Assembly (NCBI GenBank): GCA_014904985.1
Contig: MU129029.1
Span: 125,990 to 189,989, forward strand
Direction of reading: 5' to 3'
DNA length: 64,000 bases
Source of the DNA: Hydnum rufescens UP504
Lineage: Eukaryota; Basidiomycota; Agaricomycetes; Cantharellales; Hydnaceae
Part shown: positions 13,188 through 25,413 of the stretch, one piece after another
Layout of the letters: every line of letters starts with the position of its first letter
Position numbering within the stretch: the first letter of the stretch is position 1
Program-made: the position numbers and the translations under genes
Notes under the pieces: generated by a model
What the model was told of the DNA's origin: nothing
The model's input: the letters and a program-made list of their open reading frames with translations, nothing else
Database searches by the model: none

Positions 13188-13691
13188 TAGGGTGCTGCCT
13201 AATACCTGGTTGTTTTAAACTATGTTTTAAACAACCCCTTTTTGACTGGGTTAAAAACGTGCCTAAAACCTGAGGTCAGACTTTTTGGCATCTAAAATAC
13301 CCTCTGCATGTACACCGAGTATGAAATTTGGGCAATGTACGAGGCCGCAGACAACTTTGATCTCAACAAAGTACATGCATCGGTGAAGATGTATGAGTTT
13401 GATACGGAATATGATGGGGTTGATATACACACACCTCTATTGCGAGATTTACTCAGCAGTGCGCCGGTTGAAGGGGGCACCAGAAGGACTTTGGAGGCAC
13501 ACGGCAGTAGTAGTAACCAAGGTCACCAGTGGTGGGCCCAAGGTCTTTACGGTGGAGGAAGATATAATATTCTAGTGAATGGCCGTAGTTATATCTAGCG
13601 GGTTTAAAACATAGTTTTAAACAGGGGGGTGTTTAAAACACGGGCTTTTTGGCGGTCTAAAACCGGCCGGAACCTTTTAGACAGCACCCTA
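13188..13691. mobile_element. non-autonomous hAT-type DNA transposon (504 bp)
   Basis: Both ends are visible. The left end reads TAGGGTGCTGCCTAA and the right end, inverted, reads TAGGGTGCTGTCTAA. The 8-bp sequence GCCTGAGT lies directly outside each end (13,180-13,187 and 13,692-13,699) as a perfect target-site duplication. Eight-bp duplications with TAGGG-like ends are typical of the hAT superfamily. Inside the termini a second pair of inverted sequences shares the core AAACTATGTTTTAAAC. No transposase is present. The perfect duplication suggests a recent insertion, and it sits within an exon of a deaminase-like gene. Confidence 0.9.
13308..13598 (+). CDS. small ORF inside the hAT-type element
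   Basis: A 96-codon open frame (MYTEYEIWAMYEAADNF... to NGRSYI) lies wholly within the 504-bp element. It is not part of the host gene. I do not recognise it. It could be a captured gene fragment, a relic of an autonomous relative, or chance. Confidence 0.25.
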   Translation: MYTEYEIWAMYEAADNFDLNKVHASVKMYEFDTEYDGVDIHTPLLRDLLSSAPVEGGTRRTLEAHGSSSNQGHQWWAQGLYGGGRYNILVNGRSYI

Positions 13692-15376
13692 GCCTGAGTT
13701 GCCTATAGGTCTTTATATCTCCCCAACATTGCAGGCTTGCAATCACTTCGCCACTCTATTGACGCGGGGTTCCGAGGACTCCGATAATGAGGCAAAGGGG
13801 TCTGGGAGGAGTGTCATAGCAGTGGGGGGAAAATTGACCTCTCAGGTCATCCAGCTTACCATGTTAGGATCCCTTGATGAGACAGACGGTGCCCTAGAGA
13901 ATGTCGAAGCGATTGCCATGCAGAATCTCACGTCTTATTCCACCGACGCATTCCAGTGCCAAGTTATCCAGCCGAGCGAAACTACTTTGGCAAAACTCGC
14001 ACAGCGGCAGGCTCTGTGACCTACCTACAATCTACGTATGCCTCTAACTACTTGTTTTTTTAGCGATATCCCTGCAAGATATGATGAAGAACTCCACCGG
14101 TATGCCCAAGACCTTCTGGCTGGCATCCAAGATCTTCGTGCCTTTCCTTCAACAAATTTCGATCTATTCCGTCAGTTTGTTCTGCGCTCCTGCTTGGCTA
14201 AAATCGGGCATTGTCTCGCTTCGGATAAATATCTGCTCCCCCGGCCTCTGGATGAAATCCTCCATGGCTGGAAGCTCTTTCCAAATGAGACTTTTATGTC
14301 GAAGCAGATACTGGTACCAGAATCCCTCAGACAACCTCTAGTGGAATTGGGTGCCCCAGTCATCGGGGATTGGTGCCAATGGAGTCCTGAAACTGCCTCC
14401 CGCTGGATCGAAATTCTTCGAGAGATGTTAGGTTTTGCTAAAAGTGCGGTTCGTGACTGTCGAATTTGCACTCGCAGTGATGTTGGCCGCTCGAGCATAA
14501 AGATTGATGATCGTGCGATCAATCTCGCCGATATGGCCCTATCACTATTGATGTTCGTAGTAACTCTCCCCCTTCGTGATGTATTTTATTTGGATTCGAT
14601 GCGTGTGCACCTTTCGGGACATGATCTTGCTTCAGAGGCACATTCGGCTCTAGGTATGCCAGAATGATCTCAACTATTGACACAATGCCTCATGGTGGCC
14701 GTGATGTAGGCATTGTGGATGATGAGAATGCCCCCAAACTTCCCAAGGAGAATATTTCAACATCGGTGCTACATTATTTATACAACGCTGTGGCCTGGCA
14801 TTGTGCGCCCAATACGTCTACGGGGGTGTGCGAAAACATATGGGTGAGATCTCGCTCACCATGGTCCACACTCCCGTACCCTTCTCCCATCATGCCTGGG
14901 CACCCGCGGAGCCCTTTGTCGAGCGAGCAATTCTCAAGGCATTTGCTAATCATGATTTGAGCATTGGAGACCTTGAATATCGCGCCTCGCTGACTAAAAG
15001 GATTAAAGGTGAACTTCGGGCTAGGACACATTTTACCGGCACAGTGCATTGCGAGGCGTCCCTGATGGGACTAATCGTATCTTCCGTCGTCGATGCCGGG
15101 TCGCGTTCAGATTACCTCACCAATGCGGGTGCATTCAAGGTTGTATTAATTCCCCCAGCTGGGCTTTTTACAAATTTTGATCAAGCGATCCCCGCGTAGG
15201 GGCTGGTGAACGAGAAAGGAATCGCTACAATTAGCACCGGGATGAAGTGTTGTTGGTGCTGTGCCTGGCTCGCCAAACGTCTGCACCATTCGCACCCAGA
15301 GATCAAATTCAGATATCCCGCGATCGCATGGGCAAATCCATCCTTGAGTTTTGCCAGCAGTTGGCATCTCAATTAG

Positions 15377-16201
15377 AGGATGCACTGGCTCTGGAGAGCT
15401 GAACAGGAGGTGATCTGGGATCGAGTTGTGGGCGAGGTTGTACAGGAGATGCACTTCTCTAACCTGTTCTCCAGGCTCAATCTCTCCGAGTCAGTGACCT
15501 GAACTCACTGGTCAAAATAGGAGAGGATGCTGTTTATTTCCAATGGAATGGCACAAAAAATTACCAAGCCAGAAATGAAACAGTGTAAGAATTGAATGGT
15601 GAAATCAGTGTCTGTGAAATGTTGAATAATTTGTATGGACATTTGAGGTCTAAAACAACTAAATCAATGGGGCCACGAGATAGAAAGGAGGGCTTCAAGG
15701 CAGAAATTTCGTAGGGGCTGGACTGGAATATCGTATTGCGCCAACCTGGAAGTCCAATATCAACGGAAACACGCCTTGGGATAGAGTTCGAAAAAGTCCG
15801 CTCCAAAATCGGCGTTATCACATCCAGAGCGATCTCCTCGCTTCGTCTTTGGATCTGCGTTGCTTCGTGACAGAGTCGAGCCAGACAAATCCAGCTATAG
15901 GAGCTGTGGCCGACAGATCCAAGTCAACCTAATGCTTCAGGGAATGCGAAGAGATGAATTTAGGAAGAAATGTGGCTGGTAATATATTTGAGTGGCTGAG
16001 CGAGTATTAAACAGTCCGAGAAAAAGTCCAAGCGACGCTGGAGTAGAAATGAAAGCAGAGAGTGGCGTAATTTGATTGTTGGATACAAATGTTGGTGTTC
16101 TGTCCGTCTACGTGATCCAAGAAAGGGGGTGTGTAGGTGAATGTATGCTTAGTGGTGTATATCTTTGAAGAGGATTAGAGTGGGTCGTTATTATGATGCA
16201 T
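15377..16201. other. intergenic, no gene seen
   Basis: This is about 820 bp between two converging genes. An 86-codon minus-strand ORF at 15,561-15,821 has no family resemblance and no clear context. Otherwise I see nothing. Confidence 0.45.
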
Positions 16202-17267
16202 TCATGCCTTGGCAGCTGGGAGAGCCTGGAGGTGTAGCTTGAAGAGAGCACATATGAGGAGGGGGGCTTGGAAGGCATACGCGACCCACATCACTGATAA
16301 CGAGATATTTACAATGAGGCATGGTTGGGTAGCCAATACCCAGGAAGAAGGAAGAGAACGCACTGGTGAACCCGTTGGAGAGGGTAGCGATCAGCGCAGG
16401 GTTGCCATTCGCCGCCGCGATCCTCGAATTAAATTCGTCCACATCCCTCCCGAACGACACACGCCAAACGAGGCTGGACAGTAAGGCGATGACAAAACCA
16501 AGCACGCCAAGGGATGTGATGATTTTGGTTACAAGGCTGTGACTGTTGAGTACTGCGATAGGTTTAGGCACCTTCGGGGAGGATATCGCAAGGGAGGCAA
16601 TGGTGAAAAGGGAGAAGAAGAGCAAAGAGAAGATGAGTGCCACGAGATAAAATACAGGCGTCGTCTCGGGGATGGAAGTCGCCAGCGCAGACTTGGGGGC
16701 AGCGGAAGGAAGGAAAGAGTAGTCTTCGAACAACACGGTATCGTCATTGGATAATCCTTTCGTCATTTGAAGGGATTCATACCATAGGTTGCGTGCCAAT
16801 TTGCGCTGGTACATACCAGCTTTCCATGGTTGTTTGGCTTGGCGCATGACCCTGAGTATCACACGTATGAGATTAGCGCGAGAGCGAGGAAGATACTGCT
16901 TCATATCGTACCAAGTGGACCAACCAGAACAGTAGGACCGTCAACTGTGGAGCGTGCGTTAAGGACAGTTGCGATGTTCGCTTCCCTAGGGATTCGTCTT
17001 CCTCCAGTGACCGCAAGATCGAATGAAGTCCGGCGGCTAAGTACTTTTCCAACTGTAATATTCATAGGCGATACCGTGACAAGAGAGACAGAAGAATGGA
17101 ACCGTGGCACGGGTCCCTGTGTAGCCAAGAGGGGCTCGTCAGGAAATTGTTGAATGCCTAATGTAAGTCCCACTTACAACAAAGGAGAATACTGATAAAA
17201 AGATGGAGGTGAGGAAGAGAATGGGAGCCAAATACCGCACGATCCAGATCGAGGTGTTTGAGATCAT
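16202..17267 (-). CDS. SUR7/PalI-like four-transmembrane protein
   Basis: This is a predicted plasma-membrane protein with the SUR7/PalI (claudin-like) layout: one N-terminal helix (YLAPILFLTSIFLSVFSFVV), a long extracellular loop, then three closely spaced helices. The first exon starts at ATG 17,267 and is followed by an intron at about 17,157-17,176. The loop ends in GPTVLVGPLG. Helices two and three are FYLVALIFSLLFFSLFTIA and KIITSLGVLGFVIALLSSLV, separated from the last helix by FGRDVDEFNSRIAAANGNP. Splicing an intron at about 16,286-16,342 gives the fourth helix (MWVAYAFQAPLLICALFKLH) and a stop at 16,202-16,204. Relatives act at eisosomes or in ambient-pH signalling; the role here is inferred only from topology. 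Confidence 0.7.
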
Positions 17268-17791
17268 GACGAAACGGAAATTATTTGGGCAACGGCTCGC
17301 GCAGCGTTCAAAGAAAGTAAATGAGAGAAGCAGGAAGGAAGTCGATAGAAAGAGGGAGCAGATTAGGTGAACAGTTTCTTCACTGATGGTCTTACCTTTA
17401 TAGCAAGCGAATTAATGCAAGCATCCTCTAGATCACGTCGACAAGTACTAGATCTCAGGAGTTCTAGAATAAAGGCCTGGGTCTCAAACAATAGGGAAGG
17501 AGACGAGCAAGAACGACAAGCAACGGCGGGTGGCTTATTCCTGGCCCGCATACAGGCGCATAAAGGCAGGCGTTGCGATGAACACAGGACAAAGGGGCAA
17601 TCAAGCCGAAGTTCTGGAAACCCGTTGGCCTGCAGCCTCTCGTTGGGATCCGGTATACAATGCATACAGTAATTGGGTCTGAGGTCGAGATTGTAGACTA
17701 CGAAGGTCGCCGCTCGGCGTCAGCCGCCATGTATCCAAATATTGGGGGAATACACTAGCGCAACGGTCAACGCTTAGGAGACGTTGGTGAC
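17268..17791. other. divergent intergenic region
   Basis: This is about 520 bp between divergent SUR7-like and GT69 genes, presumably holding both promoters. Open frames here on both strands overlap each other, have no recognisable products and look accidental. Confidence 0.45.
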
Positions 17792-19392
17792 ATGGCAAAC
17801 CTGCCATTGCCCTCGGTAACGCTTCGAAATCACCGTTCATCCCTGGTCTTGAGACTTAGGTCCCTGCTCAGAAGGTGGCGCTATGCAATGGCTATCATCG
17901 TTGTTCTTACGGTGTTGGCCATGACCTTCTATTCGCCAGTGGCAAACATATCAATACCGAGTAATGTCTCCTCTGGTCTGGGGAAGGCAGTAGTCTCCAT
18001 ACAGAAGGAAGCGTACGCTCTTGCGAATGGACGGCGACCGACGTGTCGTCAGACTTCCTGGCACCGAAAACGATACGCATCTCTACATTCCACCACAGCG
18101 TCCAGAACAACCAACATTTTCCTTGGCATTAATTTCCATAATAACGAAGACGTTCTCCCCACGTTTTTTCAAGAGCTTCCACAGCTCTTACGACACGTCG
18201 GACCTCACCAAGTATTCGTCTCCGTGTATGAGAATGGAAGCGACGACAAAACACCCGAGTTGCTTAAATTGTGTGCGTCCTTGGTCATCCTCCCCTTTTT
18301 TTCTGGTATGCAGTGCTCACTCATATGAACTAACAGTTGGCGACCTCTTGATTGCACTAGGAACCCCGCATAAAATTGTCACTCGAGGACAGCAAGAAAA
18401 GTCAGATAAGGGGGGCGGGAATCGAATTAATGTCCTAGCCGCCGCACGGAACGCGGCGTTGGAGCCTCTCTACTCAGGCGACGCCGCAAAATCCGTTCAT
18501 GGAGGTCTTTTCCACGAGATGCTTTTCATGAACGACATTCATTTCTGCGCGGTCGATATACTGGAGGTCCTCTATCAAAAGCGTTCGCAAAGAGCCAACC
18601 AAGCATGTGCCATGGATTGGGGCAGCAAAATTGTGTACGACAGGTGGATAATTCGGACGATGGCTGGAAGGTCTATTCTCTCCTCATTTTAACGTGCTTC
18701 GTTCTCTGTGCTCACTGAATCTTTCTTTGAGCATAGACCATTCTACCGGTATGAGGAGCTCGTCGAATACTTCAACGGTCCAGATCCACCACCCGGTGAA
18801 TCCAAAGCGGTACCACAGTTGCTACCCTACGACGAAGCGGACCGCATCCGTATGGATGAACACATCCCGTTGCAAGTTTTCTCTTGCTGGAATGGTGCAA
18901 CAGTTATCGATGCGGCAGCATTCTTGCATCCGCATAATATCCGTTTCCGGACTGCTAACAACGATTTAGACGAGCATGGAAAGCAAAAGAGGTGACAGAG
19001 AAGGCGAGCGAATGCTTCCTCACGAGCGTCGACTTGTGGAAGGCAAATATGGGCAAGATCCTCGTCGTTCCCAAAGCAAGGCACGCAGCAACCTTTTCTC
19101 CATCCTGTGAATTGGTGGCTGAATCGGGTTGATGTCGATATATCGTGCAGTGTGGCATATGGCTTGGATGACTACAACTATTATCGTAAGGATGGACCAT
19201 TGTCTAAAAAACACGCCGCTGCGCGCGAACGGGTGACTTGGAAAACAACCCCACCCAAGGAAATCGCCTTTCAAGATTTTGCAGCTTGGTACATACCCGA
19301 GGTAAGTCTCGTTTCAATGTCCTTGCAATACGCTCTTGAGCAGATCCGAATCTTTATCCTTGTAGCGGTGGGGATCATGGGACGAACCTTGA
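17792..19392 (+). CDS. GT69 mannosyltransferase (CMT1/CAP59-like)
   Basis: This is a type II membrane glycosyltransferase resembling the cryptococcal alpha-1,3-mannosyltransferase CMT1/CAP59 family, which works in the Golgi on surface glycans. The N-terminus has a short basic cytoplasmic tail and one anchor helix (AMAIIVVLTVLAMTFY). The catalytic region shows NIFLGINFHNNEDVLPTFFQ, VFVSVYENGSDDKTPELL, LGTPHKIVTRG, GGGNRINVLAAARNAAL, MLFMNDIHFCAVDILEVL (an acidic metal-site candidate), FSCWNGATVIDAAAFL, and the C-terminal TPPKEIAFQDFAAWYIPERW. Splicing near 18,272-18,337 restores the frame between ELLKL and GDLLIALG. The last intron (about 19,302-19,365) leads to the stop at 19,390-19,392. Start ATG 17,792 opens directly into the anchor. 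Confidence 0.88.
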
Positions 19393-19717
19393 ACCATTGC
19401 AACATATTCAGCTCCACCGAGTTTAGCCTATGTTGTAGCATATTATTATTAGACGGCATGTAATGCATGATCTGCTTCGATGTGTATATGTACAGGGCAC
19501 ACCAGCCTGGTATAGCTACAATATCCAGCACTTCCCACTAGCACCGCGCTCTAATCAGCTAGACTGCGACATTCTGTGGAAAGGGACGGATACCCTAAAG
19601 AGTAATTTATTAGTATTATTTCATTCCTGGGGCCAAATTGGGGGAAGCAGCCGTTGGCGAGCCCTTCCCGAATTGGTTATTACCCTCAGTCTCTAGGGGG
19701 GGATTGTGGGCTAAAAC

Positions 19718-22655
19718 TTACCCTAGGAACCGGAACGCGTCCAATCCACGTTTAGCCAATTCGCGACTCCATTCCCTGAGGATATTCTTTTGGATCTTGC
19801 CACTCCCAGTCTTCGGAAGCTCATGGTATCCAGATGCCTTGACTTCACCCTCTCCTACAAACCAGACCCATGCTGGGGCGTTCTAGGTCGAATCCAATCG
19901 GCAAGAGGAGTCGGATGATATGGGTACTGGACATTCATACCTGAGGGTTCATCCCTTCTGCGACAATAGAACGAACATCCCTCGAGGTGAGATCATGAGA
20001 GTCAGCATGCGAGGGATCACGAACGACCCATGCCCCGACGACTTCTCCAAATACATCATCTGGGACGGCAATAACCGCTGCTTCGCGAATACCAGGGTGT
20101 GTGCTCAAAGTATTTTCAATCCTAACAGGGAAGAGGTTCTGGCCATCGTGACCAAAATAGTGGCATGTGTAGTTGAGTAAGAAGTCCAATGGGTGAGCAC
20201 GCTGGGCGCACCTCTCCTCCCCGAATAATGGTATCTTTAATTCGACCAACGACTGAAAATGCGAAGAACCAGCCATCGTGTTACTGGGGCATGGCACGTT
20301 GAAAGTCTCCAAGATCTGTGGACTTACTTCGAAGATATCCCTCTTCATCGAGGATTGCTAGGTCCCCTGCATACATATGAAGAGAATGGCATGCGTTGGA
20401 AACAGTGCTAATATCATGGAACGATGGTGGCACGAATGCGCACACACCAGTGTGCATCCACTCGGTCTCGCCTTCTCCCTCCGGATTGGGGACCCGCTTA
20501 AGTGAAGAAGCAGTTTGTTCTGGATTATTCCAATATCTTGGCAAAGCAGGGTTGGGTCCCGAAATTAGCGAAGATCGCAAAAGAAAATCAGATAACATAG
20601 CAGCCTCACCCCTTATGGATAAGATAACCCGAAATGCACAGTTCCCCAGGTTCCCCTGCAGGCACCGGAGGGGTTTGAGCGTTCTCTGATTAGTGATTAC
20701 TGCACTGCCCCCCAGAGATCGATGGGCTGCTTACGCACCAACTGGGACGATGTTGTTGTTGGCGTCTACAATCATGGCGGACGCATGAGGCTGTACACGC
20801 CCCACTGTCTCGGTGCGTTTGATCATGGGATCTTCGGGAACTGTTTGAAATGATACCGGACTATGATATTGTCAGTATCTTCATTCCAAACGAACGCCAA
20901 ACCTAAAGGGGGGATACCTAGTTTCGGCTACATAGTCGCATCAATACATGAGGTCACGAGAGGAGAGATCCTAGGGCTTAACTCATTCCATACGCTATGG
21001 TGAGTTCATTGAGTTTGAGTTTATCGATCAACTGATGCATAAGATCCATGGGGATGGTGGTTCCTGAGGCGATGCCAGTGCTAAACCAATGTATCGTGAG
21101 CCTCACACGTAATTGAGAGCCAAGAACATCGAAGTCCACCGGACACTGCTTAGATTCCACGTCTTGCCGCCCTCTTGACGTGCTTCTCTATCGATTTCAT
21201 CCAGGAGGCCCAAGAAGTGTGTAGGAACACCATGAACACCGGTGCATTTTTCGGCTTCGAGGGTATCAAGGATCGCACGAGCACTGTAACTTTCAGAGGC
21301 GTACACGATGGTAGATGCGTGAACCCAAGAGGCAAGATTGCCTAAGACAAGGCGTGAACAATGGCAACCATTGGGGGGAAAGATGGAAATCAGGATCTCT
21401 TTGGACACATCAACGAAATGATTGGAGGGTACGTATCAAAGCAGTGGAAGAGAGGCGGAACATTGCCTATATCCAGCTTTAATTCAGTACAGCATGGGTA
21501 ACCGCATATAGGTGAATACGTGCATATTTTATCCTGAGACGTTAAACGCATGCAACGGCCAATGGAATAAGCATTATTTAACAAATTTCGATGTGACAGC
21601 TGAAATGTGGTAAGACGTCATACGCTCGATGAATAAAATTGACATGGAGATGGAGCATTACTGATACAGCTTTGGGAAGACCAGTTGTTCCGCTAGGGTA
21701 GATCGAGTACGTAAGTCTACACGAATCAAAACGGGAGAAATAAATGTAGCGTACCTTGTGAACTGCAAGTTTATAACGTCGTCCGCATCCAGAGAATCTG
21801 ATATTGCTTGGAGCTTCGTAGAATAGGGGTTGTCTTCGCGCCACATGAAAATATCGCGAAAGTCAATTGCGGGGGGGATATTGCTTAGCTCCGCCTGAAA
21901 GACCCCGCTCATTGGGATATTATCTGCAACTACTAAATTTCGGAGGCAGGGCAGCGCCGGATCAACTGATCCAGGAGACGATGCAAAGACAGGCAGTGCT
22001 TCAGCTAAGAGTCGGACATAATTCGAGGAGCGCAGCCTTGGATTGATGAATAGGGTGGATACGCCGACCAATTTCATGCTGTCAATCTAGACAACAATTA
22101 TTCCCTTGAAGACAAGTGGCCTGCGGAGGTTCCCTCACTATCTCATTTATGCGGTACGCAGGGTTGATGGTGACGAGGATGGCACCGATCCGAGCCGCAG
22201 CCCACTGGAGGGTAGCATAAGCGCTATTCGGGCCGATTCAGGGTGAAGCTAACGAAGACAGTAGAGGCGAATAAGTACCTACAGCTCCCCATTATGACTC
22301 CAACGCGGTCGCCTTTTTTGACGCCAATCTCTAACATGCCTCGGGCGAGAGCCGCCACATGCTGGTCCATTTGCTCATAGCTCCATCTCAAGTACCGATT
22401 ATTTGAGCCTGAGACACTCAGTGGCCCTCCGTAAGGCCGAGGTCCTTCATGGGCGCTGATGAGGGCTATGTTAGAGGAATGCTCACGAACGATATCAGCG
22501 AAAAATTGGGGAAGGGTGTCGAGGAGTAGGGGTGGGTTAGTTGGACCCCGCACCAATGAAGTTGCCAAGCTACGAGATGTATGGGCATGACGTTTGCCGG
22601 CTAGTCGCCAAGGCTTACATGTACGGGTAAATATTGTCAACCCAGGGAGACTCAT
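19718..22655 (-). CDS. acyl-CoA synthetase, AMP-binding family (ACSF2-like)
   Basis: This is an adenylate-forming ligase that activates fatty acids with ATP and CoA. The start at 22,655 gives a basic, Arg-rich N-terminus (GLTIFTRTCKPWRLAGKRHA) that could be a mitochondrial presequence. Conserved blocks follow: LRWSYEQMDQHVAALARGML, GVKKGDRVGVI, the ATP-binding YPSGTTGLPKAV (about 21,690), HGVPTHFLGLLDEID, and the C-terminal subdomain GRIKDTIIRGGE, HPGIREAAVIAVPDDVFGEV. The last is HELPKTGSGKIQKN, which contains the acyl-adenylate lysine motif. Introns checked at about 20,243-20,326 and 20,140-20,209 keep the frame. The stop is at 19,718-19,720. Most similar in pattern to medium-chain or ACSF2-type enzymes; the substrate is not determined. 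Confidence 0.9.
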
Positions 22656-23447
22656 GCCAAATATGGTGTTGTAATGCAGGATCCGTGTCCCTTTCTCGGT
22701 ACACTGGGCAGTTGTACTGGGCTCAGAAGAAACAGCGCCAGTGCGGATACGGAAACTGCCGGATGTCCAATTCCCACAGAGAGAATCAGAGCTCTCCTGG
22801 CCCCATTGTGTTTACGCATACTAGGGTTGTAGGCTTGTTCCAGGTATTCACACGAACCCAGGCGCTTAGCTGGAAGTGTCGCCTTTCCGTTGTGCCGCTG
22901 TGGAGGCAGATCAAAAGTGGTTCATGAAGTACGGTCAATGTCGGGGGAAGCTGCCGTGGCAAAGCCACAGGGACCTCATCATAGAAGCTTTTCAGGCGCT
23001 TAGATGGACACAAACCATATAGGTCCATTACGAGCTATGACCAAAGCACAGCATGCATATGCACCCCTGCACTGCGCTATTATTACGCCCGAACGGTCCT
23101 TCTTGGCCGCGGGCCCGGTCAGGACAGCTTCTCATGGTTGCAGCTTGCCCGAGCCTGGACCCACGCTGGCCAAATCATTGGTCCCTCAACGCACATGGCC
23201 ACACAAAAGTGACACAGGACAGTATCATTTTTCAGGGGTTCAATATCAAGCGTCACCATGAGTCGGACTAATAATCATGAAGGAAGCGATGAAGGACTAG
23301 AGAACTTTTCTAAGCTGTGCATGGTACTGGTTGCGGGACATATGTGGCTGGGTGATGGTGTTTGCATCTTTGTATTGGAGGGATAAAGCGGATGAAAAGA
23401 TTACTTAAATGCATTTGGGCCCTTTCTCCCTAACCACCACAACCACC
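22656..23447. other. divergent intergenic region
   Basis: This is about 790 bp between the acyl-CoA synthetase and the MAP kinase, which diverge. It should contain both promoters. The ORFs here are short and have no coding-like conservation. Confidence 0.45.
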
Positions 23448-25413
23448 ATGAATCCTCCTCGCCACACTGTGACTGCAGTTGGCCAGTCGTTTGTGATTGA
23501 TTCCGAGTACGAATATGTTAAAGATCTGGGCCAGGGCGCCTATGGCTGCGTTCTCGCTGCGAGGCATAAGCGTTCGGGCGAAGGATGCGCGATAAAGAAG
23601 ATCACCAATATAAACTCCAAGGTCCAAAATCCACCTCCAGCCCCAAGGCAGACCCCATCCTTATGTATTATCAACTGTTTCTAGCGTATCTTGACCAAGC
23701 GTTGCCTTCGAGAAATCCGGTCGGCAACGGTTCTCCTTTGAAATCATCCCCAGCACCTCATTGTTCCCCCTTCTAGCCTCCTTCATCACTTCCGAGGGCA
23801 CAAAAATGTAGGCTCACACAGGACATCTTATCAAGAACCACGTTCCTTAACATTTGCATAGATAACATGTCTCTATGACATGGATATCATCTTTGATGCT
23901 CAGGGCAACTTCCATGAAGTGTATTGCTATGTAGGATGCCCTACGCCCTTATTTTCTCCGCCGACTTTCAACTAAGTCCCAAAAATGTTGCAGGAAGAAT
24001 TGATGGAGGCCGATCTCCACGCGATTGTGTGTAGTTGCCACATTCTTTAGTTTTTCAACGTGCTGAGCCTCACATTGTGTCTTAGATCCGATCGGGGCAA
24101 CCCCTTTCGGACGCCCACTTCCAGGTATGCCTTGGCTGAACATTTCTCAATTAACAATCCCCTTACACATCTCTTTCAGAGCTTCATGTATCAGACTCTA
24201 TGCGGCCTCAAATATATCCATTCCGCCAATGTTCTCCATCGGGACCTTAAGCCTGGTAACTTGCTCGTAAATGCCGACTGCGAGCTCAAGATCTGTGACT
24301 TCGGATTGGCTCGCGGGCTTAAGGCGGCACCTGATCCAAAGAACGGAGGCGGCTTCATGACCGAATATGTGGCCACGCGTTGGTATCGGGCCCCAGAAAT
24401 CATGCTGAGTTTTGCTAATTATGTATGTACACTTCCCATCACAAAACCTCGTGAGGAACCAATACCCAACTTTTTTACAGTCGACAGCTATCGATGTATG
24501 GTCTGTGGGATGCATTCTCGCCGAACTTTTGGGCGGGAAACCCATTTTCAAGGGTCGCGAGTGCGTGCCATGATTTCGATTACTTTATCTCTTGTTCTGA
24601 CCCCTTCTTCAGCTATGTCGACCAGCTCAACCAAATTCTGCACTACCTTGGGACTCCAAGCGAAGACACTCTCCGTCGTGTGGGCTCACCGAGGGTACAT
24701 TCTATTCCACAATTGCATTCCTTGTATCCATATAACGAGGGTCTTTTGCCAGGCCCAAGACTACATTCGATCTCTTCCTATTAGGCCTCGTATCCCTTTC
24801 AGCACTATTTATCCTCATGCCAATCCGCATGCTATTGATTTGCTGACTCGCATGCTGACTTTCGATCCTGCCAAGCGGATCTCATGCGAGGAGGCTCTTT
24901 CTCACCCGTACTTCGCTGTTTGGCACGATCCCAATGATGAACCTGCTTGTGACGTCGTGAGCATCTATGGCCGAATCTCTCGTACCTATTGTTATCAACA
25001 TGCATTATTCTAGCCGTTCGACTTTAGCTTCGAAGAAGAAGAATCTATCGAAGGAATGAAGGCCCTCATTGTTGACGAGGTCAACATCTTCCGATCCTTC
25101 GTTCGCTCCCAGGCTCGGGCTGCTGGCCAGGCCCGGAAACAAGACACGTGCGTACCTTGGTCTCCACATGTTATCTCTCACAGTCGCCCTGGCTCTCGAC
25201 GTTGATACCGACGCATGATATCTTAGCCTTCCTCTCCCCACTCGGGAAGAAATCATTGCTTCTCCTATAAGAGAGGATGGTGCGACGTCGTCTTTTACTT
25301 TCGGTACCAACGCCACCCATGAAGGGAAAGCCTCGTTTGTCCTTGACGATCCCAGCGGGGACCTGGAAAGGGAGTTGAGGGAAACACATATCAATCAGCA
25401 TGTAGGGCCCTAG
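23448..25413 (+). CDS. SLT2: cell-wall-integrity MAP kinase, Slt2/Mpk1 type
   Basis: This is the terminal Ser/Thr kinase of the cell-wall-integrity cascade. The start ATG at 23,448 lies in a good context (ACCACCATGA). Motifs in order: glycine loop GQGAYGCV, catalytic lysine region [24 protein letters not shown], the activation loop [14 protein letters not shown] with the TEY dual-phosphorylation site, and [16 protein letters not shown]. After these come [30 protein letters not shown] and [23 protein letters not shown] and the RVGSPRAQDYI stretch fit Slt2/Mpk1 rather than Hog1 (TGY); Fus3/Kss1 also carries TEY but not that stretch. At least five introns are present. The final intron (about 25,149-25,228) joins RKQDT to [13 protein letters not shown], the C-terminal tail typical of basidiomycete Mpk1, ending at 25,411-25,413. 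The gene appears intact. Confidence 0.95.

Larger units (their letters stand above)
13028..15376 (+). pseudogene. OTT_1508-like deaminase-fold gene interrupted by a hAT-type element
   Basis: Exon 1 encodes an N-terminus (MGDRKSDEAELDL...HRQVERPEL) that runs into the inserted element at 13,188. Removing the element and one copy of the 8-bp target duplication restores the frame exactly (RPEL followed by PIGLYISPTLQACN). Further exons continue through introns at about 14,017-14,061 and 14,653-14,708. The C-terminal part has GTVHCEASLMG and, after an intron at about 15,140-15,199, TGMKCCWCCAWLA. The His-Cys-Glu plus Cys-x2-Cys pattern matches the zinc ligands of the fungal OTT_1508-like deaminase family, which I recall as expanded in agarics with unknown substrate. 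A frame change near 14,770-14,830 is probably one more intron. The stop is placed at 15,374-15,376; another reading ends at 15,402. With the element in place the gene is probably inactive unless the insert is spliced out. Confidence 0.7.
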
